From positions 1 through 48,707 of the forward strand of contig NZ_JABXFD010000290.1 of assembly GCF_013372625.1 (NCBI RefSeq): 48,707 bases of DNA, in the 5' to 3' direction. This DNA is from Actinomadura sp. BRA 177. Its GTDB lineage: Bacteria; Actinomycetota; Actinomycetes; Streptosporangiales; Streptosporangiaceae. This document shows positions 17,048 to 24,437 of the stretch, piece by piece (position 1 is the stretch's first letter; every line of letters begins with the position of its first letter). Under the pieces are notes generated by a model that had not been told where the DNA came from, did not search any database, and was given only the letters and a program-made list of their open reading frames with translations. A program made the position numbers and the translations under genes.

Positions 17048-17292
17048 CGACCCCCGAGACGCTCGCCCGCCGCCGGGACCAGGTCCGCGCACGGGACCAG
17101 GTGAAGGCCGCGCTGCACGGCGGCCGGGCGTGGCCGCCCCGCCCGCGCCGCATCCTGCTCGCCGCCGCCGTCGCGGTCCCGTACGCCGCCGGCCGCACCG
17201 CCGCCGCGGTCGTGTCGGTGCTGCGCTGGACGGGATCCACCGCCGCCGTGGCGGCGCGGGCGGTCACCGTGGGATGGAGGGACGGCCGGTGA
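17044..17292 (+). CDS. Small membrane-associated protein
   Basis: An 82-residue protein with a basic N-terminal third and a hydrophobic alanine/valine stretch (ILLAAAVAVPYAAGRTAAAV, VSVLRWTGSTAAVAARAV) that could form one or two membrane segments. Small membrane proteins of this kind occur among Spd proteins of actinomycete elements; this is only an analogy. It overlaps both neighbours by four bases. Confidence 0.5.
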   Translation: MTTPETLARRRDQVRARDQVKAALHGGRAWPPRPRRILLAAAVAVPYAAGRTAAAVVSVLRWTGSTAAVAARAVTVGWRDGR

Positions 17293-17528
17293 ACGACCCG
17301 ACCGGGATCCGCACCGCCCTCGCCCGACTCACCCCGGACGAGCGGGCCGTCCTCGCCGAACGGTGGACGAGCAACGCACGCAAGTGGGCAGGTACCGCGC
17401 CCGCCATGGGGCACCTGTGGGACCGGTTGGCGACCGTCGTCCACGAGGTGGACGCAGCCGAGCGGATCCGGCTCCAGGGACTCCAGCACGCCGGCTCCTA
17501 CAGCCGGGCATCCGGACGGCAGGCATGA
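17289..17528 (+). CDS. Hypothetical protein
   Basis: A 79-residue protein starting at GTG 17289 in a GTGA overlap with the previous gene. It is predicted largely helical (TALARLTPDERAVLAERWTS, LWDRLATVVHEVDAAERIRL). No family is recognised. Position and overlaps support that it is translated. Confidence 0.5.
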   Translation: MNDPTGIRTALARLTPDERAVLAERWTSNARKWAGTAPAMGHLWDRLATVVHEVDAAERIRLQGLQHAGSYSRASGRQA

Positions 17529-17812
17529 ACGCATATGAGCGAGAGATCCTCGGGCCCGGTCGTCTCCAGCTGGCGGACGCCGCCGAGCAAGTCGCGGAAG
17601 GGTCGGCGGCGCTCCGGCAGGCGCTAACAACGGTGACGGCGACCGTGGCCGCATCGGACGGGACGCACCTGCCGGCCACGCCGGTGGACATGCGCACCGC
17701 CGGCCGCCGCCTCGCCGCCTCCGCGGCGGTCGCAGCCGAAGCGCTCGCCGCGCTGGAGACCGACCTGGCCGCCCTCGCGCAAGCGGCCCGCGCCGCTGGG
17801 GGTGCACCGTGA
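17525..17812 (+). CDS. Hypothetical helical protein
   Basis: A 95-residue, alanine-rich, largely alpha-helical protein (EREILGPGRLQLADAAEQVA, LAASAAVAAEALAALETDLA). The pattern suggests a coiled coil or helical bundle. It starts in an ATGA overlap and ends in a GTGA overlap. Function unknown. Confidence 0.5.
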   Translation: MNAYEREILGPGRLQLADAAEQVAEGSAALRQALTTVTATVAASDGTHLPATPVDMRTAGRRLAASAAVAAEALAALETDLAALAQAARAAGGAP

Positions 17813-18102
17813 GGGAACTCGCGCGGGGCGAACGGGATGCGCTGCAGGCCGTGGCGGCGCTGATCACGATCGTCAACGAGCCCGCCGAAGTGCCGGACGG
17901 CGGCCGGCTGAACGAGGTCATGGACGCCGTCGTCACCGACCTCGGCCGGGCCCGCGACGTCGATATCGCGCGGGCGGTCGGCATCGTCGCGTCGCTGCTG
18001 CTCGACCGGCTGGAGTCCGCCACCGGCCGGGGCCGTGAGGAACTCTGGACGGAGATCGTCCGCGGGATCACCGCGGGCACCATCGAAGGGGAAACGCCAT
18101 GA
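17809..18102 (+). CDS. Hypothetical protein
   Basis: A 97-residue acidic protein starting at GTG 17809 (GERDALQAVAALITIVNEPA, IVASLLLDRLESATGRGREE). No signal peptide, membrane segment or known domain is seen. It is coupled to both neighbours through four-base overlaps. Confidence 0.5.
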   Translation: MRELARGERDALQAVAALITIVNEPAEVPDGGRLNEVMDAVVTDLGRARDVDIARAVGIVASLLLDRLESATGRGREELWTEIVRGITAGTIEGETP

Positions 18103-18491
18103 CGACCTACGAGGAGCGCGCCGCCGCGCGCACCGCGCTCATGAACGGGCTGCAGATCTCGTGCCAGCGCCACGACCGGGCCATGGCGCGGCTGCACGCG
18201 GTCGCCGACCGCGCCGGAGTCCCCGCCCGCCCGGCGGGCCAGCGTCAGGTGAGCGACCCGTTCGCCGACATGGAGGCGGCCGGGCTCGTCTACGCCGCCC
18301 GGGACCGCCGAGCCGAGAGCAGCCTGACGACCGGGCCCGTGGTGGCTCCGGGCGGGGTGTCCTTCGCCGCCGCCGCCGAGCAGTCCGAGCAGCAGCGGCT
18401 CGCGCACCGGGCCCGCCTCGCCCGCGCCGAGCGGGAGCGTGCCAGCGCCGAGCGGCTCGCCGAGTCCGCGCGCAGGGCCGCGCCGTGCTGA
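18099..18491 (+). CDS. Hypothetical coiled-coil protein
   Basis: A 130-residue protein. The N-terminal 50 residues are helical (YEERAAARTALMNGLQISCQ). The last 45 form a charged helix likely to be a coiled coil (EQQRLAHRARLARAERERAS). It overlaps the mini-protease gene by seven bases. No family is recognised. Confidence 0.5.
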   Translation: MTTYEERAAARTALMNGLQISCQRHDRAMARLHAVADRAGVPARPAGQRQVSDPFADMEAAGLVYAARDRRAESSLTTGPVVAPGGVSFAAAAEQSEQQRLAHRARLARAERERASAERLAESARRAAPC

Positions 18492-18859
18492 CGCGCACGT
18501 TCGGTGCCGTGGCCGCGCACGAGGCCGGCCACGCGGTCGCCGCCCAGCACTTCGGTCTCCGCGTCGTCACCGTCTCCATCACCCGCGCGCAGGGCGCCAC
18601 CACCTACCAGGACTCCGGCGCGGTCCCCGGCGTCCTGGCCGTCGTCACCGCGGCGGGCATCGTCGCCCAGCGCATCGCCGGTCTCGCCGAGGTCGACCTC
18701 GGGTGTGTCGACCTGGCCCGGTTCGAGGCCGAACACGGGTTCGGTGACGGCCGGCTGTACCAAGCCGAGCAGCGCGCGGCCGAGGTGATCGACCGGCACC
18801 GCGACGCGTGGGAGCGGTTCGCCGTCCGACTCGAACGCGAGCGGGTGATCAGGCTGTGA
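18485..18859 (+). CDS. Mini zinc-peptidase-like protein with HExxH motif
   Basis: A 124-residue protein with VAAHEAGHAVAAQHFGLRVV at residues 9-28. The HEAGH motif (His12, Glu13, His16) and context resemble the peptidase domain of FtsH (M41), but there is no AAA domain or membrane segment. An acidic third ligand could lie in EVDLGCVDLARFEAEHG. Small proteins of this type occur in actinophage and element genomes. The start is GTG 18485. The target is unknown; it could be regulatory. Confidence 0.65.
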   Translation: MLTRTFGAVAAHEAGHAVAAQHFGLRVVTVSITRAQGATTYQDSGAVPGVLAVVTAAGIVAQRIAGLAEVDLGCVDLARFEAEHGFGDGRLYQAEQRAAEVIDRHRDAWERFAVRLERERVIRL

Positions 18860-19233
18860 GGTACCTGGCAGCCCCGCCCGCGCCCGGCGACCGCCCGGAC
18901 GACTTCGCGTGGACGATGCCCGGCGAACTCCTGACGCTCCCGCCCGTGTGCGACAGCCCCGGCTGCGCGTGCGAGCGGGCGTTCCTCGGCACCGCGAGCC
19001 TGCGCGGCTCCAGCACCGGCATCGTCATCGACGTCCCGATGGAGGAGGACGGCATCGCCCGCATCGCCCGCGAGACCGTGGCCAGGCACACCGGACTCCC
19101 GCCCGGCGCGATCGAGTGGGCCGAAGCGATCGAGGCCGTACGCGCGATCACGGGGGCGCTGGTCGACCGCGACCTCGGCGACGTTGTCCGCGTCGCCGAC
19201 CTGGACCTGGAGGAGGAGGTGGCGGGCGCATGA
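18856..19233 (+). CDS. Hypothetical phage-like protein with Cys cluster
   Basis: A 125-residue protein starting at GTG 18856. A Cys-rich patch (CDSPGCACERAFLG) is followed by an alpha/beta region (GIVIDVPMEEDGIARIARET) and an acidic C-terminus. I believe similar proteins are common in actinophages, with unknown function. It overlaps the peptidase-like and HNH genes by four bases each. Confidence 0.5.
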   Translation: MRYLAAPPAPGDRPDDFAWTMPGELLTLPPVCDSPGCACERAFLGTASLRGSSTGIVIDVPMEEDGIARIARETVARHTGLPPGAIEWAEAIEAVRAITGALVDRDLGDVVRVADLDLEEEVAGA

Positions 19234-19526
19234 AGGGGACCACGGGCGAGCGCGGTTACGGGTACGCACACCAGCGTGCACGGCGTCAGGCGCTGGCCGC
19301 GATGGTGGACGAGCAGCCGTGCGTGCGGTGCGGAGAGCCCATGTACCACTGGCAGCTGCTCGACCTCGATCACGCTGACGACGATCGCTCCGTGTACCTC
19401 GGGCTGGCGCACCGCGGGTGCAACCGGTCGGCGGGCGCGGTGCGGGGCAACCGGATGCGTGGCCGTGCCGCCCGGTCCTGGGTCCCACCCGTCAGGCCCA
19501 AGCCGCAGACGTCCCGAGACTGGTGA
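19230..19526 (+). CDS. HNH-type endonuclease-like protein
   Basis: A 98-residue protein. One Cys pair (CVRC, 31-34) and a later HRGC (61-64) frame the ββα-metal centre, with LDLDH at 44-48 and Asn65. This matches short HNH nucleases found in phages and elements, where they nick or cut DNA during packaging or mobility. It is the last gene of the overlapping chain; an intergenic region rich in TGATCA follows. Confidence 0.75.
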   Translation: MKGTTGERGYGYAHQRARRQALAAMVDEQPCVRCGEPMYHWQLLDLDHADDDRSVYLGLAHRGCNRSAGAVRGNRMRGRAARSWVPPVRPKPQTSRDW

Positions 19527-19862
19527 AGATGATCATGCGTTCATGCATCACGATGAATGATCATGCGATCGTCACATTCAGTGACACATCACGGTGGGTC
19601 ACATCCCCAAGATCACCATGCGAGCATGATCGACACCGGTCCGACCCCCGGACGGCCGATCATGCCCCTGACCTGGGCATGTGCCGGGGTAGGGGGGCAT
19701 GTTCGCGACGCATGATCAAGGTCGATGAGGACCCCGCCCGCAGTCTGTCTTTTTCTCTCCCCGCTACACAGCGTAGCAGCATAGATGATCATCACTCCCC
19801 GCTACCGTATGAAGGGTGCATACCCATGCACATGATCACGCTCGTCCCAGGAGGTGGGGCCG
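19527..19862. promoter_or_regulatory. Intergenic control region with TGATCA cluster
   Basis: No gene is seen here. TGATCA occurs five times (19530, 19558, 19713, 19786, 19833), far above chance for this base composition, and related CATGATCG and CGATCATG sites lie between. An inverted repeat GCTAC-acagc-GTAGC lies at 19763-19777, and CCCCGCTAC occurs at 19759 and 19797. The stretch is more AT-rich than its flanks. It could be the promoter and operator region of the tape-measure gene, or an origin. Confidence 0.6.
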
Positions 19863-22800
19863 ATGCCGACCCGCGGCCTTGAGTTCAACTTCACCGGCGA
19901 CACCTCCGACCTGGACCGGGCGTTCCGGGACGTCACCCGGCGGGCCGAGCAGCAGGAACGCCAGATCGCCCGGCTGGAGCGGCAGCAGCGCGACTACCAG
20001 GCGCAGCTTCGCAGGTCGGCGGCGACGCAGCGGACGCAGGTCGACCAGATCAACCGGACTACGTCGGCGGCGTCCGATTCGGGCTCGGAGCTGGGCGGAT
20101 GGTTGTCGACGTTGATCGGCCTGTCGCTCTCGATGGGCCCGGCGGCAGCAGCTGCTGCGACCGGGTTCGCCGGGTTCGCCGCTGTGGCGGCCCCGTCGGT
20201 CCTGTCGGTCGTCCAGGCTCAGCAGGACTTGGCAGGGTCATGGGAGACCCTCAGCGACCGGCAGCGCGTCTCGGCCCTCATGGTCAACCAGCTGTCGGAC
20301 GACTACCACGCCTTGGCGGACTCCTACGAGCCGCAGGCCCTCGCGGCGTTCAACAACGTGGTGTCGAGCGCGCAGCAGCTGATGCCCCGGCTCGGCGAGG
20401 TCGTGGACGCGTCCGGCGCGTCGGTGATTGGGTTCGGCAACCGCATCGGATCGTTCGTCAACGGCCCGGATATGACCGGGCTGATCGACAAGCTCGGGCA
20501 GGCGGCGCCCGAGGCGCTGGACGACTTCGGGCAGGCGGCGGCGTCGGCAGGCTCGGCGGTGGCGACGCTGGCCGGCGACGCGTTGCCGCTGGGCACGACG
20601 CTGCTGGCGGCGACCCGTTCGACGCTCGGCGCGGCGAACGCCGCCGCGCACTTCTCCCCGACGCTGACGCAGGTGGGCATTGCGGCACTGCTGCTGCGCC
20701 GTCCGGTGACGGGTCTGGTGTCCGGGGTCGGGACGTTGGCGACCGGGACGCGGGGCGCGGTCACGGCGATGAAGGGGATGACGGTCGCGCAGCGGGCGGC
20801 GACGCTGGCCGCGCGTGCGGGCCCGGCCGCGTATGTGGCACTGGCCGCCGGACTCTTCGTGATCGCTGCGCGGGCCCGGTCGGCGCGGTCCGAAACCGAG
20901 AAGATGATCGAGAAGCTGCGGATCAACTCCGACGCGGTCGGCAACAACCTTGCCGGCCAGAAGGTGTACGCGGGCCAGCTGGAGCGGCTCGCCTCGGTGT
21001 ACCGGTCCCAGGTGATCACCGAAACCACCCACTACACCGACGCTGAGCTTCGATCCGGTGACGCGACCGCGCAGCACAATCGGCGACTCGGCGATCTGCG
21101 CCAGTCACTCCACGACACTCAGGAGAGGCTGAAAGAGCAGCGCGTGGTCATCGACAACATCACCCAAGGATCGGTGCAGCTGTCCGCGCAGTACGGAGTC
21201 ACGCGCTCGCAGGCCCGGCAGCTCGCTACGGCCGCCGGTGTGGACCTGTCGACCGCGCTGGACAAGTCGGGCAAGCTCACCGCCGACGCGACGGCGAAGA
21301 TCCGCAACTACTACACCGCGGCGCAGGCGGCGAAGAACCCCACCATGACGGTGAAGCTCGCGCTCGACGCCATGGGGAACTCGGCACTGTCGACCGAGGA
21401 TCGCATGAACGCGCTGAACACGGCGCTGAACGCGTTCTTCAATCCGAGCATCGCCGTCTACAACGCCACCACGCAGGTGGCTTCCGGCATGCGGGATCTG
21501 TCGTCCGCGATGCGCGACGGGAAGGGTCGGATCGACGGCACCTCGGCAGCCTCGCTGCGTCTCCAGTCCGCGTTCTCCAACCAGCTGCAGAACGTGGCGA
21601 ACCTGTGGGCGGCGACGAACCGGCTGAACGGCGGGGAGGAGAGAGCGAAGCGGACGATCTCGGCGCAACTGCCTGTGCTGTACGCGCTGGCCGGCAACAA
21701 CAAGGCGGCCCGCCAGCAGGTGGACGCGCTGGCCGATTCGACGCTCGGCGCGACGGTGAGGATCAACGCCAGCCGGACTGCGTTCCTGCGCGCCGCGGAC
21801 GCGATGGGAGTCGGCCGCAAGCGCGCCGCCGAGCTGTGGGCCGAACTACAAAAGATCAAGTCCCGTCACATCAAGATCAATGTGGACGGGCACGGGTTCT
21901 GGGTTACCGCCCACGACCCGGGCCGCCGCATCCCGGGCCTGGCGTCCGGTGGCGCCGTCCCGTCGCATGCGGCGCTCGGCGCGGGCGGCCCCACCTCCGA
22001 CGATGTGCCGCTCATGGCGAGCGTCGGCGAGCACATGCTGACCGCCCGCGAAGTCCAGGCCGCCGGCGGCCACCAGTCGGTGTACCGGCTCCGCGCGGCG
22101 ATCCTGCGCGGCGACGTGCAGGGCCTGGCCAAGGGCGGCCCCGTGGTGTCCCTGTCCGGTGACCGCCGCGACACCTCCGTCGTGGTCGGCGAGGTCACCA
22201 AGCCCATCAAGTCGGGCATGAACGAGCTGTTCCGCGCGATCGGCGACTCGATGGCCGCGCAGTGGAAGCGCTACGCCGCCTCCGGTGGCCCCGTCGTCCA
22301 GGTGGCGCGGGCGCAGATCGGCGACCCGTACGTGTGGGGCGCGACCGGCCCGAACGCCTTCGACTGCTCGGGTCTGGTCATGTACGCGTGGCTGCACGGC
22401 GCGGGGAAGCGGTTCGGCCGCACGACCTACGATCACCGCCGGAACCTGCGGACGATCTCCTCGCCGATCCCCGGCGCGGTCGGGCAGCCGCATCCCGACC
22501 ACGAATACCTGTACGCGGGGAACGGGAAGATCATTGAGGCGGCGCACACCGGGACACCGGTCCGCGAGGTGTACGCCCGCGGCGGCGAGTGGTGGGGGTA
22601 TCCGAAGGCGCGGGGCGGCCCCATCGAGCGGGCGCTCGGCGAGGACTTCGTCCGCACGGGCCGCCACGCCAAGGCGGTCGCTCTGGGGCTGCTCGCCGGC
22701 GACCCCGGTATCGCCCGCGCGTTCGCGTCCGGTGGGCTGCAGGCCGGCTACGCGCTGGGGCCCACGCTGCTAGGTGAGCGCACGTCGGGCGGCGAGGCGT

Positions 22801-23051
22801 ACGTGCCGCTGGCCCCGTCCCGCCGGGCGGCGGCCGAGGATCTCATGGCGGACGTGGCGCACCGGTTCGGCGGGGTGTACGCGCGGCGTGTCCCCGTCGG
22901 CGCGGGCCGCGGTGCCGTCACCGAGGTGCACAAGCACGTCACGAACCAGATCATGCCGGGCGCTCAGGTCACCGTCGCCGAACCGGTGGACATCGACATG
23001 TTGGCGCAGCGGCTGGAGTTCCACCTGATCGCCGCGCAGCCGGGGAGTTAG
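19863..23051 (+). CDS. Tail tape-measure-like protein with NlpC/P60 hydrolase domain
   Basis: The largest gene of the element, 1062 residues. Residues 10-75 are a coiled coil (RAEQQERQIARLERQQRDYQ), followed by hydrophobic segments near 82-118 and 320-340. Around residues 696-736 and 950-992 are the Gly-rich motifs of phage tape-measure C-termini (SDDVPLMASVGEHMLTAREV; GGEAYVPLAPSRRAA). An NlpC/P60 peptidase domain lies at about 810-920 with Cys835 in FDCSGLV. Tape-measure proteins set tail length and some cut peptidoglycan during DNA entry. ATG 19863 follows AGGAGGTG. No other tail gene is present. Confidence 0.85.
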   Translation: MPTRGLEFNFTGDTSDLDRAFRDVTRRAEQQERQIARLERQQRDYQAQLRRSAATQRTQVDQINRTTSAASDSGSELGGWLSTLIGLSLSMGPAAAAAATGFAGFAAVAAPSVLSVVQAQQDLAGSWETLSDRQRVSALMVNQLSDDYHALADSYEPQALAAFNNVVSSAQQLMPRLGEVVDASGASVIGFGNRIGSFVNGPDMTGLIDKLGQAAPEALDDFGQAAASAGSAVATLAGDALPLGTTLLAATRSTLGAANAAAHFSPTLTQVGIAALLLRRPVTGLVSGVGTLATGTRGAVTAMKGMTVAQRAATLAARAGPAAYVALAAGLFVIAARARSARSETEKMIEKLRINSDAVGNNLAGQKVYAGQLERLASVYRSQVITETTHYTDAELRSGDATAQHNRRLGDLRQSLHDTQERLKEQRVVIDNITQGSVQLSAQYGVTRSQARQLATAAGVDLSTALDKSGKLTADATAKIRNYYTAAQAAKNPTMTVKLALDAMGNSALSTEDRMNALNTALNAFFNPSIAVYNATTQVASGMRDLSSAMRDGKGRIDGTSAASLRLQSAFSNQLQNVANLWAATNRLNGGEERAKRTISAQLPVLYALAGNNKAARQQVDALADSTLGATVRINASRTAFLRAADAMGVGRKRAAELWAELQKIKSRHIKINVDGHGFWVTAHDPGRRIPGLASGGAVPSHAALGAGGPTSDDVPLMASVGEHMLTAREVQAAGGHQSVYRLRAAILRGDVQGLAKGGPVVSLSGDRRDTSVVVGEVTKPIKSGMNELFRAIGDSMAAQWKRYAASGGPVVQVARAQIGDPYVWGATGPNAFDCSGLVMYAWLHGAGKRFGRTTYDHRRNLRTISSPIPGAVGQPHPDHEYLYAGNGKIIEAAHTGTPVREVYARGGEWWGYPKARGGPIERALGEDFVRTGRHAKAVALGLLAGDPGIARAFASGGLQAGYALGPTLLGERTSGGEAYVPLAPSRRAAAEDLMADVAHRFGGVYARRVPVGAGRGAVTEVHKHVTNQIMPGAQVTVAEPVDIDMLAQRLEFHLIAAQPGS

Positions 23052-23398
23052 CCGCGCTCGTCCTGCTCGCGGGCACCGCTCAGCATCCACGCCCCGCCGA
23101 GCAGGACAGCACCGCCGACCAGTCCGACCCATGCCACCGTCCGGGCCTTGGAGCGGAGCGCGTCACAGCCGGTCGGCGCGAGCGTGATCCCGTTCGACGC
23201 CGCCATGGACCCGAACTTCGCGCGGCCCTCGTCCTGCGTGGCGTAGAAGCCGGCGCCGCATTCGGTGTTGTCGCTGCGCAGGACCGGCAGGAACCCGGCG
23301 ACGAGGCCGATCAGCAGCAGGGCGGCGCCGGCGAGGACGACCCGTCCCAGGCGCGTGGTGGGCAGCAGCGGCGGGCGGGGCGTCTCAGGGGTGGTCAT
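23048..23398 (-). CDS. Small two-segment membrane protein
   Basis: A 116-residue protein with two membrane segments (VVLAGAALLLIGLVAGFLPV near 20-39 and VAWVGLVGGAVLLGGAWML near 88-106) separated by an extracytoplasmic loop with two Cys (NTECGAGF, APTGCDAL). The ATG at 23398 is preferred over ATG 23413 because GGAGGT lies seven bases before it. Its 3' end overlaps the tape-measure gene by four bases, convergently. Function unknown. Confidence 0.65.
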   Translation of the reverse strand: MTTPETPRPPLLPTTRLGRVVLAGAALLLIGLVAGFLPVLRSDNTECGAGFYATQDEGRAKFGSMAASNGITLAPTGCDALRSKARTVAWVGLVGGAVLLGGAWMLSGAREQDERG

Positions 23399-23541
23399 GG
23401 TCTCGACCTCCATCTGGGGGAAGGGGTGCGGGTGGGACGTTCGCCGGGCGCGACCCGTTCACGCCCGGCCGCATCCGGACGCGGCGAGGGAGTGGAGGCC
23501 CGTGACCCGTCCGCCTCACTGGACGGGCCACGGGGTAGAAA

Positions 23542-23587
23542 GGCGGCGCGCCGGGACACGGGGGCGGTCATCGACCGGCGCGCCGCC
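23542..23587 (-). terminator. Hairpin after the 23592 gene
   Basis: GGCGGCGCGCCGG pairs perfectly with CCGGCGCGCCGCC across a 20-base loop, starting four bases past a minus-strand stop codon. A second imperfect inverted repeat lies at 23499-23532. Both are likely to end transcription from the right. Confidence 0.6.
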
Positions 23588-23591
23588 CGGC

Positions 23592-23804
23592 TCAGGTGAT
23601 CTGCCGCGCCACCCACGACGCCGCATCCGGCACACCCGCCGGCGGCTTGACGGTGCGGACGTGGTCACTGCCGGGCGGCTTGCACCGCCAGCTGCCGTCC
23701 GGCTGCGGGATCAGCGTCCCGGCGATCCGCTCGTCACCGTCGAGCAGGAACCACACCCCGACCCGGTCGGTCAGCGTGTAGTCGCCGACGCGGACGTCCG
23801 TCAC
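23592..23804 (-). CDS. Hypothetical protein
   Basis: A 70-residue protein starting at GTG 23804, which overlaps the stop of the upstream gene (GTGA). It is predicted beta-rich (VGDYTLTDRVGVWFLLDGDE, PQPDGSWRCKPPGSDHVRTV). No family is recognised. The coupling supports that it is real. Confidence 0.55.
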   Translation of the reverse strand: MTDVRVGDYTLTDRVGVWFLLDGDERIAGTLIPQPDGSWRCKPPGSDHVRTVKPPAGVPDAASWVARQIT

Positions 23805-24064
23805 AGCCGCCTCGTCCGGCCGTGCTCGTCGCGGGCGAGCAGCTGGCGTTCCATCAGCTCGTCGCGCGCCTGGTCGATGGTCCGGCGGATCCGCACACCG
23901 ACGCACGCCATGAACAACTCGCACCAGTCGGAGTGCTCGATCACGAGGTCGTGATCGGCGCGGTGCACGGCACGCCACCGGCCGCCGTCCAGCTCGTAGA
24001 CGGTGAACTCCGGTATCTGGCGGTACAGCTCGTGGGCCAGGCGCGGCTCTGGGGAAGTAGCCAT
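23801..24064 (-). CDS. Hypothetical protein
   Basis: An 87-residue protein (LYRQIPEFTVYELDGGRWRA, then DWCELFMACVGVRIRRTIDQ). It is first in a two-gene minus-strand operon, divergent from the GntR regulator across an operator-like region, so it may be under that regulator's control. No family is recognised. Confidence 0.55.
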   Translation of the reverse strand: MATSPEPRLAHELYRQIPEFTVYELDGGRWRAVHRADHDLVIEHSDWCELFMACVGVRIRRTIDQARDELMERQLLARDEHGRTRRL

Positions 24065-24079
24065 GCGGCCACCGTAAGC

Positions 24080-24109
24080 TAGACGTCTACGCTCGTCTAC
24101 CTATGTAGG
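24080..24109. promoter_or_regulatory. Operator region of the GntR regulator
   Basis: Upstream of the GntR gene lie the perfect palindrome TAGACGTCTA (24080-24089), GTCTAC repeated at 24085 and 24095, and CTAC-ctat-GTAG (24097-24108). KorSA-type repressors of actinomycete elements bind short sites in their own promoters, so autoregulation is a reasonable inference. The ATGTAGG string recurs in the int/xis region. Confidence 0.5.
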
Positions 24110-24150
24110 CCAATATCGAGCGTCGTCCCTGGTCATCTAACGTTCGTGGC

Positions 24151-24417
24151 GTGAGCATCGATCATGAGGGCGACCGCCCGGTGTACCTGCAGATCGCGGA
24201 CATCATCGCCGGCCGTATCGCGTCCGGTGATCTCCAGCCGCGCCGCCGCATCCCGTCGGAGTCCGATCTCGTCCAGGAGCACGGGGTGGCCAGGGATACG
24301 GCGCGGCGCGCGGTCGCCCACCTGCGGGAGCAAGGTCTCGTCTACACGGTGCCGCAACGCGGAACGTTCGTCTCCCCGCCTGCCGACCCCGCCGACGAGG
24401 GCGAGCAGCCCTCCTAG
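24151..24417 (+). CDS. KorSA-like short GntR regulator
   Basis: An 88-residue protein that is little more than a GntR winged helix (RPVYLQIADIIAGRIASGDL, RIPSESDLVQEHGVARDTAR, QRGTFVS). It lacks an effector domain. KorSA of pSAM2 is a GntR-family repressor that controls the replication and transfer activator of that element, so a similar maintenance role is inferred. It starts at GTG 24151, with operator-like repeats upstream. Confidence 0.75.
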   Translation: MSIDHEGDRPVYLQIADIIAGRIASGDLQPRRRIPSESDLVQEHGVARDTARRAVAHLREQGLVYTVPQRGTFVSPPADPADEGEQPS

Positions 24418-24437
24418 GAGCCCTGCGGACTGGATGA

